64,000 nt of DNA from Malurus cyaneus samueli (taxonomy: Eukaryota; Chordata; Aves; Passeriformes; Maluridae): assembly GCA_009741485.1 (NCBI GenBank), contig CM019216.1, positions 53,362,918-53,426,917 of the forward strand. Reading direction: 5' to 3'. Below, piece by piece: positions 40,401-52,239 of the stretch (position 1 is its first letter; each line of letters begins with the position of its first letter). A model generated the notes under the pieces. The model did no database searches. It saw nothing but the letters and a program-made list of their open reading frames with translations, and was not told the origin of the DNA. The translations under genes and the position numbers were made by a program.

Positions 40401-41128
40401 TAATCACAACACTTTACTGCTAGGGAAAAAGTAAGTAATAAATACTTTAGAAGTCATAAAATTAAGTTTGTAGGGTCTTGGTTCAGACCAACAAAAAGAA
40501 GCTGTTCTTCATGTAACAAGTCACTGAGCTACAATAGCCATTTCCCAAAGGATGCATTTCCAAAGCTAAAAGTTTCCACAGGACGAGGAGAAAACTCGAC
40601 CCCGAAATTAGCATATAAGCACAACTACATACGAACAGAAAACCCTGAGCTGGAAACAACCATAGGCCAGCTGGAACTAGGAACATTGTGCATTCGCTCG
40701 GCTTGTTTCCATTCTTACGCTCCACTATCTCCTTTAGCAGGATACAGCGCTTCTACGCACGCATGTATTCCCAGGAGCAGCAAGAGCTACTTCAGGCGCC
40801 CCTCGGAGCGATCTTCACGGCTCACAACAGCAGAGCAGCCTCTGAGCACCTAAGCCCCACTGCGCTGGCTCAGGCCGGCCCCGATTCCTGCAGGTCCGCA
40901 GCCTCCCAAGGATCACGCAGGCCGGGACGGTTTCACGGCCGGGAGGAGTATCCCGAATGTGCCCCGCTGGGACACCTGCGCTCTTGTCGCCCCGCCAGCC
41001 CCAGGCCGTGACCCGAGGTGGCTCCTGCCACGGCCGCGTCCCTCAGAGGGCCCAGGAGCGCCAGGCCGAGCCGGAGCGGGCCCGTTACCGCCCCGACCCC
41101 CCTCGGCACCGCGCACGGCGGACTCTAC
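37439..41128 (-). other. LATS1: LATS1 intron 1
   Basis: AT-rich intron between the presumed non-coding exon and the exon with the start codon. It holds a CR1 fragment near 40083-40215. No other gene or RNA was recognised. Confidence 0.6.
40083..40215 (+). mobile_element. CR1 LINE 3'-end fragment
   Basis: Contains the CR1 3' phrases 'gtgttcaaggccagactgga', 'tgaggcttggagcaa', 'ctagtgggaggtgt' and 'ctctaaggtcccttcaacct'. Sense orientation is plus, antisense to LATS1. Confidence 0.85.
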
Positions 41129-41460
41129 CTGCGCTGAGAAGGCGGCGGCGGCGGCAGCGCCCAGGCGCTCGGAGCTCGGCCCCGCCGCGCGGCGCCGACC
41201 GGCCGCGGCCCTTCCCTGCCCTTCCCTTCCTTCCTCCGCCCCTCGGTGATGCCGGCAGCTCCCGTTCAGTCCCTCCGCCAGGGTCCGCCGCCGCCTCGGG
41301 CCGCTCAGTTCGGCGCCGCCATTTTGTCGGTGTCCCCGCCGCGGAGCCGCCCGGATATGGGCAGATCCCGGCCTGCCTCGCGCGGCTCCTGCCGCTCCCG
41401 GATGGAGCTGCGGCGGCTCCCGCCCGCCCCGGCTACTGCCCTGTAACCCCTGCCAGCCCG
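40850..41460 (-). promoter_or_regulatory. LATS1: CpG-island promoter of LATS1
   Basis: GC-rich, CpG-dense block upstream of LATS1. The minus strand carries a YY1-type motif AAAATGGCGGC (within 41315-41327), usually found just downstream of transcription starts. No TATA box was seen. Long open frames here on both strands are GC artefacts. Confidence 0.75.
41129..41330 (-). other. LATS1: Predicted LATS1 non-coding exon 1
   Basis: On the minus strand a donor GCGCAG|GTAGAG ends at 41129, below the YY1-type site. The 5' limit is approximate. Confidence 0.5.
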
Positions 41461-41877
41461 GCACGGCAGCCGCACACACAGCACAGGCAGCGCTTGTTCC
41501 TGTCGGGCTAGTGCCGAGCACCATGGACAGATTCCGATTTTCTAATTCTCCGGTTTTCTTTTAATGGGGGGGTACGGGGGGGAAGCTCCCCCGAACCTCG
41601 TGATCCAGCTGATGCCCGAACGATGGACTCGTTACGGACCAACAGGAAAGAAAACCCACCGGTTAGCAGGAGTGATCCATTTCATTCCCATCTTTGGCAT
41701 TTCAAATGAGAAGCACAATTTAGGCTCCTCTTAACGAGCCCATTGGCACCTCAGTACATTGCCCTGCCAAGGGAGGACCGCCTTGTCCCCAGTGCACCAT
41801 CCAGCTCCTGCAGCCAGACACAAACAACTCGTATCAGGTAAGGGGGTCCTGCCACAGCACAGCAACGCCACTCGCGC

Positions 41878-41885
41878 TGACGTCA
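41878..41885. promoter_or_regulatory. Perfect CRE palindrome
   Basis: TGACGTCA, the full CREB/ATF site, lies between the NUP43 poly(A) signal and the LATS1 CpG island. The match is exact; its function is inferred only. Confidence 0.5.
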
Positions 41886-42076
41886 ATTAAAGTACATTCT
41901 AGAGTGGTTATGGTGGAAGTGCCAGGTAACACCTCAGAGCAAACTTGTTCCTACCCAAATGCAAAGGTTTCTCCGTCTTTCAGATCACGATCAATCCAAG
42001 TAAGTTCCTGCAAGCACATCTATTCTAAATATTTTAGTATTTTGGTAAGTCAGACCACTCCTCTTGTGTAAAACTT

Positions 42077-42082
42077 TTTATT
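42077..42082 (-). terminator. NUP43: Likely NUP43 poly(A) signal
   Basis: TTTATT here is AATAAA on the minus strand, about 860 bases past the NUP43 stop codon and before the LATS1 promoter. The 3' UTR would cover about 42055-42939. Confidence 0.5.
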
Positions 42083-42939
42083 AAAAAGAGAAAGGGTTCT
42101 TTGTAACAAAAGGGAGGTACAACGGTAATAATAAAATTTAACTTTTCAAAAATTTCAATAAACCAGATATGAATTTTTGACAAAGACTATGTCTCAAGTT
42201 TACAAAGTCTTATTCTTACACCTGAAAACACACCCAACATATCTGTCAGTTATAACCTCTTAATTATAAAATCCACTGTTCTGTTGGGAGATTTACTGGT
42301 GCATTATCAAGTTTTAACATGCAGCATCCACGATGAAGATGTAAATAATTCAAAATAATGTTGCTAGAATGCTTAGACTCCTGTAGAACCTTTCACATTT
42401 CATAGCTTTAACAGTTTTTCTTCCAATTCTCTAATGAACTAACATTAAAACTTATGTTCCCCTACATACATATATATAAAAAACCTGCTTTAAAAAAAAC
42501 CCCACCTCTCTCAGGTGACATAAAAAGAATTACTAAGAAGTCCACAGTTTCGCTTTAGAAATGATACTTGAAAAATACCTTTACAGGGAAAAATAAAAAT
42601 CCAGGGTTTACCTTTCCTTGGGTTTTTATGTGCATGTGTATTACAGACATCACTTTACTGCAGAGATCTTGCTCTTAGTGACCACCTTCCTGCTTGTCAA
42701 AACCAAGCAGGCAGCAGGGAAGAAATGGCACCTAAGCTTGCTCAGTTGCCCATCCTGGAGCATCAAGTGACAGCCGTCAGAATCTGAGGTACCTCACCCT
42801 TCTCCCGCAGCACCAGGACCAAGCTGAGGTCTCTCCCGCACACGGCAATAACAGACTAATGAGTAGCACTAAGGATGAACCTGACATTTCCCAGCAGAGT
42901 TCAAGTTGATCAATAATTCAAAGGGATACTGCAGTCATT

Positions 42940-43154
42940 TCATGCAAAAAGTTGTCTGTTCACATAAATAGCCTCCGTGTCAGTACCATATACTAGGCAT
43001 GGTCCTAGAACATCTAAACTATTCACAGACAAAGTCTGATTTGGAATTAAGTTGGTGATTTCCATGCGGTCTTTGGTAGGATCATTGCTTAGCCAGGCAC
43101 TTACTACAGACTGGTTAATGGTACTGTGAGAAAGATAGGCAGTGCTCCTTCCTC
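42940..43154 (-). CDS. NUP43: NUP43 coding exon 8 (stop codon)
   Basis: 215 nt encoding [20 protein letters not shown] through [20 protein letters not shown] to QLFA and a TGA stop at 42940-42942. Acceptor TTTCAG. The first two bases complete a Gly codon. Confidence 0.95.
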
Positions 43155-46100
43155 CTGAAAGGAAACAGGGAAAACAAGGAAATAAGTTTCAATTTAGCTT
43201 ATATATTCTCAGAATTTGGAGAAACACAGTAGATACGGGTCAGACATAATGGAAATACAATTTTATATTTAAGTCAGTTTTCAGATTAGTTGAGATGTCA
43301 TTTCTTTGGTAAATTAAGGAAAAAGTAGCTTAAAAAATCAAGTACTTGAAGTGAATACTTCTACCAGCTCTGCCCTCAGTTAAGACATACACATCACAAC
43401 AGCTATGAACTCATCTAACTGAACAATGCTAAGTACCTGCAAGTTTTTCTAGCCAGATACTAAAGCAAGGACAGAAGAACACAAGTCAGTTTATGGAGTG
43501 TCTTGCTCTATTGGGGGTTTTCAGCTTTGCTTCAGTAACACTTATTTTCTACTGCTCCTCCTCCCTACTTACTTTGCTGCAAGTGATACATTTGACTTTG
43601 AATTTTTTCCACATAACATTTCACACTCAAACTGAAGTCTCGCAGTATGAGAACTGTCATTCAGCATAAGATTAGAAGGTGTCTGAAGTGATGCTAAAGG
43701 ATTTATACTTCATATACTTGAAAACATGCAGACTGCAATTTGAATCAGTAATCCTATCATTTCCATACATAAAACTTTACTTTGAATGACAAGTTCGAAG
43801 CCAAAGGCTGCGGGTAAGATCTGAAAGTTTCCCCACTATTTACAGTCTAAAGTGGCAAGTACTTAGCAGTCTTTGTGACTAGAATGTGAAAATAAATGCC
43901 TATATTAAATCAGTATCATAACATTAAAATCTTGCCACCGTGCAAAGGGATCCAGTTTCATTCAATGGAAGTTCCAATTATTACCCTGAATTGTAAATTC
44001 ATAATTCCACTATCTCATTAACCTATCAATTAATTTGGTATTCTAACTTAGTGTATCTCTCTCAGAGACTCATAATACTGTCAGTCAGTCTGCCTCTGTG
44101 TCTTTTCTACATACAGATTATTTTTAAGTGAACACTATATTTGAAATCATAGATGAGTCCCTTCACACATTGGTCAGAGGGTAGCAAATTGAAAAAACCA
44201 AAATCAGACCACAAAATCCCCTGCACAAGTGTTAGCAGTCTTCCTCAAGTGCTTATCAGAGCTTGCTTTCTAAGAAAAGAAACTGGCTTTTAATTCTCTA
44301 TTAGGGCTATATTATTAATTGGATCATGTGAGAACACTGATTCAGTAATGATGTTGCCAGCTGACAAATTCAGTGCACAGACTTCAAACATTCTTACCTT
44401 GATGAAGAAAAGATGGTTTTTCAGATACATTTGTGGAAGCATCCCAGTGCCAAAGAGATCCGTCTTCAGAACACGTAAATAAATGATCAGGGTCGGAAGG
44501 ATGGAAGTGAACTTCCCACACTGGAAGTATCAAACAAAACCACTTCAGAACAAGTCTCAAGTACTTCAATCAATGCATTTTGATGGTATGATGTAGACAT
44601 GCATTTATAAGAAATGATGCCTTCATCAAAACCTTCCATTCTTAATTGTGTGTGGGTAGGAAACCCAAAGCCCCATCATTAGTTATATACTGCACTTTTC
44701 CCTCTGCTGGCAGGGAGAAGGGTGCAAAGAAAACAGAAGAAAAAAAAAAGAAAAAGACCCTGTTTTGTTGCATTTTCAGTATTGTGAAAATCATTAAAGG
44801 TTAGAATCTTATCTGAATTCAGGCATTCAGCATACTATCTCACGTCATCTTTCCTGCTATTAAGTTTAAATCTGCATACAGCAGGCATTCTTTCCCAGGA
44901 CAGACATTATTTTGTGTCTAAATACCACAACTGCAGAAGACATTCAAGTCAGCAAAATTTTATATCAAGAAGTACTTTTACTCCTTTAATATAATGGCAG
45001 CATCTAATCAAGAAATTTTCAGCATAAAATTGCTTTCTTGTTCATGTCGTTACCAGGAAAGTGAGTTACTTCAGCACTGTGGAGGAACCAAATGGATGTT
45101 GTATCTTGCGTCTCCCCTTCTTCCTCATGTTTTCAAGTTTGTTAGAATCTGCATTCTGCTTTACTCTATCTGCCTAACACAACTTCAACAACTGTTTATA
45201 CACCTACCCTGCTAGAAACACAGCCATTTTGATCAAATCATCTAATCATTTAATGAGCATCTAACAGCTCATCAAATTGCCTACTAACTCTACTTTTACT
45301 TTATCTGGAGTTCAATTTTAGTTAAGAACAGTCTCATATAAAGAGGAGGAAGCCAAACAGATGAAAACAGATGGAGTAGTAGTAGGTATCTTGGGAAGAG
45401 TGTAGAAATGAAGGTTGTATAGGATGAGTGAGGAAGGCGATGGAGAAGCTGGAAGTGCGAGGGATGAAAAGAATGGCAGGAAGGACATCTACAGGTATGT
45501 CAGCTAGAAAAGGAAGTTCAGATAAGGTGTACACCCCCCCAGTAATCAATGCTGGAAAACTGGTAACACTGGACTAGGACAAGGTTGAGCTACTCAACAA
45601 CTTTTTTGCCTCAGTCTTCAATGGCAACCTCTCTTCCCATACTTCTCAAGTGCGTGAGCTGCAAGACAGGATCTGGAGAAACAGTCCTTCCCACTGTAAC
45701 AGAAGCTCAGGTTCATGATCACCTAAGGAACCTGAATGAACATAGATGTATGGGATGCACCCTAGAGCCCTGAAAGAATTGGATGATGCAGTTGTGAAGC
45801 TACTCTACATATCTGAAAATCTACGCCAGTCAGGTGAAGTACCAGGGGACTGGAAAAAGGGAAGATGAGCACAAACTCATGTCTAAAAAGACTAGAAAGG
45901 AAGACCTGAGAACCACTAACCTTTCAGCCTCAGCTCTGGTCCTGGAAAAAAACATGGAAAAAACCTTTCTAGAAGCTAGGCTAAAACACATGAAGGACAG
46001 GCTATATATGTTATTTATCGGGACTTCTATGAGGCCTGTGAGACAGTCTTCCACAACCTTCTGAACTGGAGAGATATGGGTTTGATAGGTGGACTGTTCA

Positions 46101-49100
46101 GTGGATGAGGAATTGTTTGGATGGTCCCATCCATGAGGTAGTAACAGCTCAGTGTCCAGATGGACATGGGTGACAAGCTGTGTCCCACAGGGGTCCATAC
46201 TGCAACCAGTGCAATTTAATGACTTCATCAATTATATGGACAGTTCATCCTTAGCAATTCACCAGACAACACCAAGCTGATTGGTGTGGCTGATGCATCT
46301 GAAAGACAGGATGCCATTGAGAGGGACCTGGACAAGCTTGAGTAGGGGCCCGTAAGAACCTCATGCAGTTTACCAAGACCGAGTACAAGGTGCTGCACCT
46401 GAGTCCAGGCAACCCCCAGTATCAACACAGGCTGAGGGATACACAGATCCAGAGCAGCCCTGCTGGGAAGAACTTGGGGGTGCTGGTGGATGAGAGGCTG
46501 GACATGACCCACCAAAGTGCACTTGGATCCTGGAGGGCCAATTGCATCCTGGGCTGCCTCAAAAGCAGCGTCACCAGCAGGGTGAGGGAGAGGATTCTGC
46601 ACCTCTGCTCTGCCCTTGAGAGACCACACCTGGAGTGCATCCCGCTCCGGAGTCCCCAATATAAGGACATGGACTTGTTGGAAGTGAATCCAGAGGAGGG
46701 ACACAAAGATTATCAGGAGGCTGGAACATCTCTCCTAGGAGGAATGGCTGAGAGAGGTGGGACTGTTCAGCCTACAAGAAAGCTGGAGAGGGACTTCTAA
46801 CAAGGGCATGTAATGATGGGATGAAGGGGAATGGCCTTAAACTGACAGAGTATGTTTAGATTAGATATTAGGAAGAAATTCTTTACTGTGAAGGTGATGA
46901 GGCACTAGAACAGGTTGCCCTGAGAAGTTGTGAATGTTCTATTCCTGGAAATGTTCAAGGCCAAGTTGGATGGACCTCTGTGCAACCGGGTCTAGTGGAA
47001 GGTGCCCCTATCCTTGGCATGTATGGTAGGCTAGAAGTAAATGGTCCCTTCTAACCCAAATCATTCTATGATTCAATAAAGTAGCAAGCATGCGATTATT
47101 TTATACCATAGTTATAACATCTTATTTTTACAGAAATTAGCAACTTCTCTAAAATGCCACCTTCTTCTCCCCCTCCATTTCATATACTTACTTTCTGCTT
47201 CATGAGCATTTAGCAGGGACACTGGCATAGTACCCTGCCTGATGTCCCATATACTCAGCATCCCATCCTGGCCCCCTGTGGCCACAATATGCTGCTGATT
47301 GGGATGCCTATCCACACAGTGCAATGGAACTCTGTCTCCTGCCCTGCAAAGAGAAAAAAAATAAAACAACCAAATAACCCAAACATGCATTTTTTTTATT
47401 TTGCTTCTGTTTTCCCCTTCTTAATTCCTAGGAGTATTGACAAGCAAGGTATCAGTATTGACGGCACCTTCAATTCCTGTAGCATCTGATCACCCCAGGC
47501 TGAAGGCACATGACATCTACTGGAAACCAGAGGTATAGCAATAACGTGAAGCTACAATCGGATGAGGATCAGGTTCTGTGCCCTATGGTACACATCTGAC
47601 TTCTACACAGCACTGACAGCTTTACAGGAGTGAGAGAGCCTTGCATGCAAATAATACTCTATGTATACCTACAATAATAATATTACTCTGAAGTGCATGA
47701 TATAATTACAGTTTCAGTATACACTAAGAGTTACGAGGGGAGACTGGCCACTAACAAAATCAGGTATCCAGACTACAGCCTATTAACAGCAATGGGAATT
47801 ATTACATAGACAACAATAGGATTGAAATCTAGCTCATTATGTTTTCTCACAGTACCTTGTAAAGCACAAGGCTACCATTCAAATACATTCCAAATGCCAG
47901 AAACCTTACATTAGGCCTGCGGAGAAAAGCAAATATAAACAGGTAAAAAGTTTTGAGTTGAGGACTGAAGGTTTTTTCTCTCAAAAAAGAGCAAGTGTAC
48001 ACGTGTAATAGTCCTTCAAAAGTTAAATCATAAAACAGACCAGCTAAACACAATGCTTACTCACAACAGTGGTTCAGCCACTAAGCAGTCTGCTTTTGAT
48101 TATTTAAATATCAAAGAATTGAAAATCCTTTTTAAAAAGTCAGTAATTTACCATCCTCTTGTTAGGAAGCTATTAGGAGAGATTTTATTCAGATTATATA
48201 ATAAATATATATAAATATTACTATTCAGTAGCACATGCTTTTCAGTAAGTAAGTAAAAAAGTAGAGGTCTTACAAAGAAAATATTTGAGATGGCTCATTT
48301 CTTTGGTGTCTGAGGTCCCATATTTTTAACTGTCCAATTGAATTTACTGTCAAGATCTCAGTTGTGCGAAGGAAAGTCACTGCATGGAGTGTACTGCTGT
48401 CTGCATTGTCTGCAAGAGATGAGGAAAACATTAAGGTAAACATATGGAATGCTGGTCTCCATTTAATTGCAACAAAATAACCTTTAATAGACAGCATAAA
48501 ACAGCTGCTTAAACATGTCCATAACGTCTGCAGTTTCAGAGTCAGAGACAGACCAGTATCTGCAAACACCCTATGAAAAAGGAGCCCTTGCATACTGTAT
48601 CAAACACTACTGAGAAAAATCTGTAGGAAGCTGTATTAAATTAACTCAGGTGATAACACAGAACTACTTGCTGGTTTGTAAGATTTCTTTCTGTAGTTCC
48701 TAGAAGACGAATCAGCTCAGCAAAGCTTATGATTTTCTAAATTTTTTTAAATGCCCAGCACCTACTGACAGGAAGCAGCAATGGAGTTTTTCATTATGAA
48801 GTTCTAAACAAAAGAGACAGTAACTCTTGCAGACAACATTAAGCACTTTTATACAGAAACACTTAATTCACCAATTTGTAGACCTTTTCTGAACTGCCAA
48901 TGTGATATCAAGTTAAATCCAAATTATGGTGTGCTTGTTAATAACAAAATAGCAAGGCTCTTTTTTTTCTGGTGCTGTTCTCCCAGTGCTTCTTTTGGTC
49001 AGAGTAATTTACAGTATCAAGCAATTTACATCTTTGAGGTGAAACTTTTGAGGCCTTCTGAAAAAACCCACACTAGTTTCTTGTATTTTATTTCTGTTAC

Positions 49101-52100
49101 TATGTATAAACTTTCCATCTTGATTATGATTAACTTAGTTAAGTCTATTTTCACCTCAAATACTTTAAAATTCTTTGTGTAAGCCCATACTGAAAATATA
49201 GCTGAATTGTTATCTTTCTGCATAAATGGAAACATTTTCAGATATTGATACCAAAAAAGTTACACTGATGCCTGGTTACACATACTTGAATGACTTTCCT
49301 GCCTACTGTTTCAATTTAAGCACATGGGAAGAAAAAACTCAACAAAATACCATTAAAATGTTAGATTACTGAATACTGAGGTTCTAGAGGATTTAAAATT
49401 TTATGACAGACTAACACTAAGTGGTGTAGCAATAATACGTCTTTGTGGCTCCAAAGGGCTTTTACATAATCTCTAACTTTAGAGATTTTTTCCTGCCTTA
49501 ATTGACTACAAACCTATCAACTTTGTATTGTACTCTTAAATCCACTAAACAATAACAAAAGTACCAAGGCATTCCTTTGAATTAACTACTGAATGAGGTA
49601 CAGGAGTTCTATCTTCATGTTAGGACATGTTGAGGATTCAGCTCAGTGTCTGGGAACTGTCAAGGTGTCATCGAATTGGGAATCAGTAAAGCAGATTTCT
49701 TACACCACAGAACTTCATCCTGAAGAACCTGAGAGCATCTTCCATGATGTTCTCTCTCTTCCCTCTCCAAATTCTACTGTAAAACCATGAACTTATAAAT
49801 ACCCGAATGAATACCGAAATACATCTGAAATATGCTTTAAGTATTTGAATTCTGGAGGGATATAGTAATAATCTGGAACAAATACATTCAACTTGAAATA
49901 CTGAAATCAGTTCTCAACTAACTTTTTTGTTATCATAAGCTGAAAACCAAACAACCTCCTCCGAACCAGACTAATTTAAACAGTTATTTGGCATACCTAT
50001 AGTTCTTACTGCATCTTTTTGGTCAGCTCTGAAGAGATTTATTCTGCCATCTTCTCCAACAGTGACAATTTCTGGATTGCTGCAGACAACTCCGGTACAA
50101 GCTGCTCCACCACAAGATGTGTCTTGATCCACGTGATAATGGGCTTTCTCCCACCGGTGGTTGGCAGATAACGTCTAAGAAGTAACCAGACATCAAATTA
50201 CGGTCTTAAATAATGAAGAAAAGCTTCCAGAATACTCATGAAACCAGAAACAACCACCAGGAAAGCGACCCTAACTCATGGGAACAAGAGCCTCCTATAC
50301 CAATACAAATCAAGAGACTTGAATTTTCATCAACTCTTGAGCATGCAACCCTTCCACAAAACATTAATTACTTCTATGAACAATTGTTTTCATATGACCT
50401 AGACATGAGAAAGAACACTATGGGTTGTAAAATATCTTTCACTAGGTTGATGCCTTCAATCGTTCCTCGGGACAGGGGAAAAGAACTGTGGCCCTTAGAA
50501 AATGTCAGAATCACATCTTGATTGCAAAGAACTTACTTTATTTTAGATACAACACCAAACTATTAACAGCCATTCACCTTTATTCTGTGATCGTGAACAT
50601 ATATAAAAATGTAATCATGCATTTATTTTCAGTGATTTATAATCAAAGCAAAAGACTACAGAGCTTATATATCTTCCTTCATGTGATACTCATGAGAATT
50701 CATTCATAAATTTGTTAGAATTAAACATGAGTAATTTAGTCCAAGAATGCAAAAACTCTAATAAGGCAGGTACAAATCCATTAATGCCTACTCCCTCAAA
50801 ACACTCTAATCTCTTTTAAACATGTTTTCACTGAATGGGCTGCTTGGTTACAGATACACACAAGGAGATACCCCAGTCTGTCTCGCTCTGGTATCTAGTT
50901 TATGTAGCATGTGTGCAAAATGCTTTTTTTTTTCCTCGTATGTATAAAGTCAGAGCTTTTTCTAACAGACTTTAAAGTAGGAAGATGTTTCTTATGCTTA
51001 GATCAAAGTGACCTGTATTACACAGAATAGCACCTTAAAGCCAGTGCATATTACATACCTGGTTATTTTGATGATGACGGAATATAGTTACAGTTCCTGT
51101 TGATGAGGCAACCACAATTCTCTCTTGATCCAAAAACTAGAGAGAGATAATAAGAAAGAATGCTGTTAGTCAATGTTAGTACCAAGGTAATAATTTTGAT
51201 TTTAGAGTAAACTAAATTACTGATAGGTACAGGGGGAAAAGAAAAAACAAACCCACAAAGCAATATTCATTAGTTTTGTCACGTATCCTTATAAGACTAT
51301 TTGGCCAATCTCAGCATTTTGGCAGCTCACTCTCACTCTTACTTCTCCTGAGAAATCTTAAAAAATACGGATCTATTCAACACAGCTATTTTACCTGCAT
51401 ATCCATAACATCACCGTTGTGCTGGATGTCACACAGCAGACGAGGTTCTCCATGATATTCACCATTGAGGCCCGCATTTCCAAGGTCGCCAGAAGACCAA
51501 ATGGAGATCCTATTGTCCTGAACGGAAACAAAACCGCCACATTTACTCGAAAACGCTTTTGAAAGTACCTAGCAATACGCGTCAGCCAGGGAAAGCAATA
51601 AGCTGCGGGCTGCGCACCGCTCCCGAGGAAGCTGCCGCCGGTCGGAGGGAAGCGCTTGCCAGGGGGATAACGCTGCCGCGCGGCGGGGCGGCCCCACGGC
51701 TTCCTTAGGGACGCGAGCACCGCAGGATCAAGCGAAGGGCGGCACTGCCGGGCCGGACAATGCTCACGGCCGGCTCCGGCCCCGCTGTCCCGCACCAAGC
51801 GGCGGAGGCGCAAGGGACCGAGGCGGCCGTGGGGTTGCCACGGCCGCCCGCCCCGCGCCCCGGCGGGAAGTGGCGCCGCGCCTCCGGGCCCCCGGCAAAC
51901 ATAACACTTCACAAACAACTACCACATAACACCATACATACACACAACCACAACCCACACAACATATAAACCATCCACAAGACAACACCAAAACCAACTC
52001 AACCTCACATAACACACCAAAACACACAACAATACAACATCACATTAAACAACCCAAACCAAAAAAAACCAAAACACACACACAACTCCAAAACAAACCA

Positions 52101-52236
52101 CACACACCACACTCACTACAAACACAAATCGTTGTCCCAGCCGTGGCGAAGACGTCGGGGGACTGGAGGCGCGGGGGCAGGGGTCGCAGCGCGTCGGCTG
52201 ATCTTCGCGAACAGAACTTGGCGCTCACGTCCCCAT
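42940..52236 (-). CDS. NUP43: Nucleoporin NUP43 (exon 1 broken)
   Basis: WD40-repeat subunit of the Nup107-160 (Y) complex, which builds the nuclear pore scaffold and also sits at kinetochores in mitosis. Seven downstream coding exons join cleanly in phase: 51395-51517, 51059-51136, 49997-50174, 48274-48409, 47192-47343, 44398-44520, 42940-43154, giving 334 residues plus stop. Human NUP43 is about 380 residues in eight exons. WD-type strands are visible, for example [20 protein letters not shown] and [18 protein letters not shown]. The expected first exon is recognisable at about 52129-52236 but its conserved pieces fall in two reading frames, and its donor region is replaced by a G-free tract. 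Confidence 0.95.
44398..44520 (-). CDS. NUP43: NUP43 coding exon 7
   Basis: 123 nt encoding [20 protein letters not shown] then [20 protein letters not shown], a WD repeat. Acceptor TTCCAG, donor CAAG|GTAAGA. Confidence 0.95.
45530..47078 (+). mobile_element. Degraded CR1 LINE (RT C-terminal part and 3' end)
   Basis: About 1.5 kb of CR1 in sense orientation inside NUP43 intron 7, opposite to the gene. Near 46363-46800 a broken frame still reads as CR1 reverse-transcriptase C-terminus ([52 protein letters not shown]). Near 45590 the phrase 'ggttgagctactcaacaact' corresponds to an earlier RT segment. The 3' UTR ends 'aaatcattctatgattc', the diagnostic CR1 terminus. Frame shifts and stops make it inactive. 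The left limit is approximate. Confidence 0.9.
47192..47343 (-). CDS. NUP43: NUP43 coding exon 6
   Basis: 152 nt encoding [20 protein letters not shown] then [20 protein letters not shown] to HEAE, a complete WD repeat. Acceptor TTGCAG, donor GAAA|GTAAGT. Confidence 0.96.
48274..48409 (-). CDS. NUP43: NUP43 coding exon 5
   Basis: 136 nt encoding [20 protein letters not shown] then [20 protein letters not shown] and SQIFSL. Acceptor TTGCAG, donor CTTT|GTAAGA. The first two bases complete the Asp codon from the previous exon. Confidence 0.95.
49997..50174 (-). CDS. NUP43: NUP43 coding exon 4
   Basis: 178 nt encoding [20 protein letters not shown] then [20 protein letters not shown] and [14 protein letters not shown]. 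Acceptor CTTAG, donor TATAG|GTATGC. Confidence 0.94.
51059..51136 (-). CDS. NUP43: NUP43 coding exon 3
   Basis: 78 nt, exactly 26 codons, encoding [20 protein letters not shown] then HHQNNQ. Acceptor TCTAG, donor CCAG|GTATGT. Phase 0 at both ends. Confidence 0.94.
51395..51517 (-). CDS. NUP43: NUP43 coding exon 2
   Basis: 123 nt, 41 codons, encoding [20 protein letters not shown] then [15 protein letters not shown]. Acceptor GTTCAG, donor GCAG|GTAAAA. It corresponds to the first WD repeat after the short exon 1. Confidence 0.93.
51518..52128 (-). other. NUP43: NUP43 intron 1, GC-rich with a G-free block
   Basis: The exon 2 side (about 51600-51895) is CpG-island sequence. The exon 1 side (51896-52130) is almost devoid of G on the plus strand. 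See the separate entry for that block. Confidence 0.7.
51896..52130. other. Almost G-free tract inside a CpG island
   Basis: Counting 51901-52130 gives about 122 A, 86 C, 21 T and one G (at 51981). Both borders are abrupt: the last G on the left is at 51895 in GC-rich sequence, and the right border at 52131 falls in NUP43 exon 1. It is not a tandem repeat. The composition equals a GC-rich sequence in which every G became A, i.e. C-to-T on the NUP43 sense strand. It may be an assembly artefact or a real strand-biased deamination tract. Confidence 0.9.
52129..52236 (-). CDS. NUP43: NUP43 coding exon 1, frame-broken
   Basis: The minus strand has an ATG at 52234-52236, but its own frame meets TGA after three codons. 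Conserved exon 1 pieces are present in two frames: AKF (52214-52222), RPLPP (52172-52186) and LQSPDVFAT in one frame, and KISR plus WDN (52131-52139) in another. This order matches the vertebrate NUP43 N-terminus (AKF, KIS, RPLPP, LQ, FAT, WDN). The pattern suggests several small indels in very GC-rich DNA, probably sequence errors. The exon end cannot be placed. Confidence 0.6.
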
Positions 52237-52239
52237 GGC

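Noticed and set aside
40913..41524. Overlapping open frames of about 200 codons in the LATS1 promoter
   Set aside because: GC-island artefacts on both strands; no family resemblance and no splice structure.
51896..52130. Reading the G-free block as an ordinary CA microsatellite
   Set aside because: There is no regular repeat unit, T is scattered throughout, and G is missing altogether apart from one base, unlike the CA-rich simple sequence elsewhere in the window.
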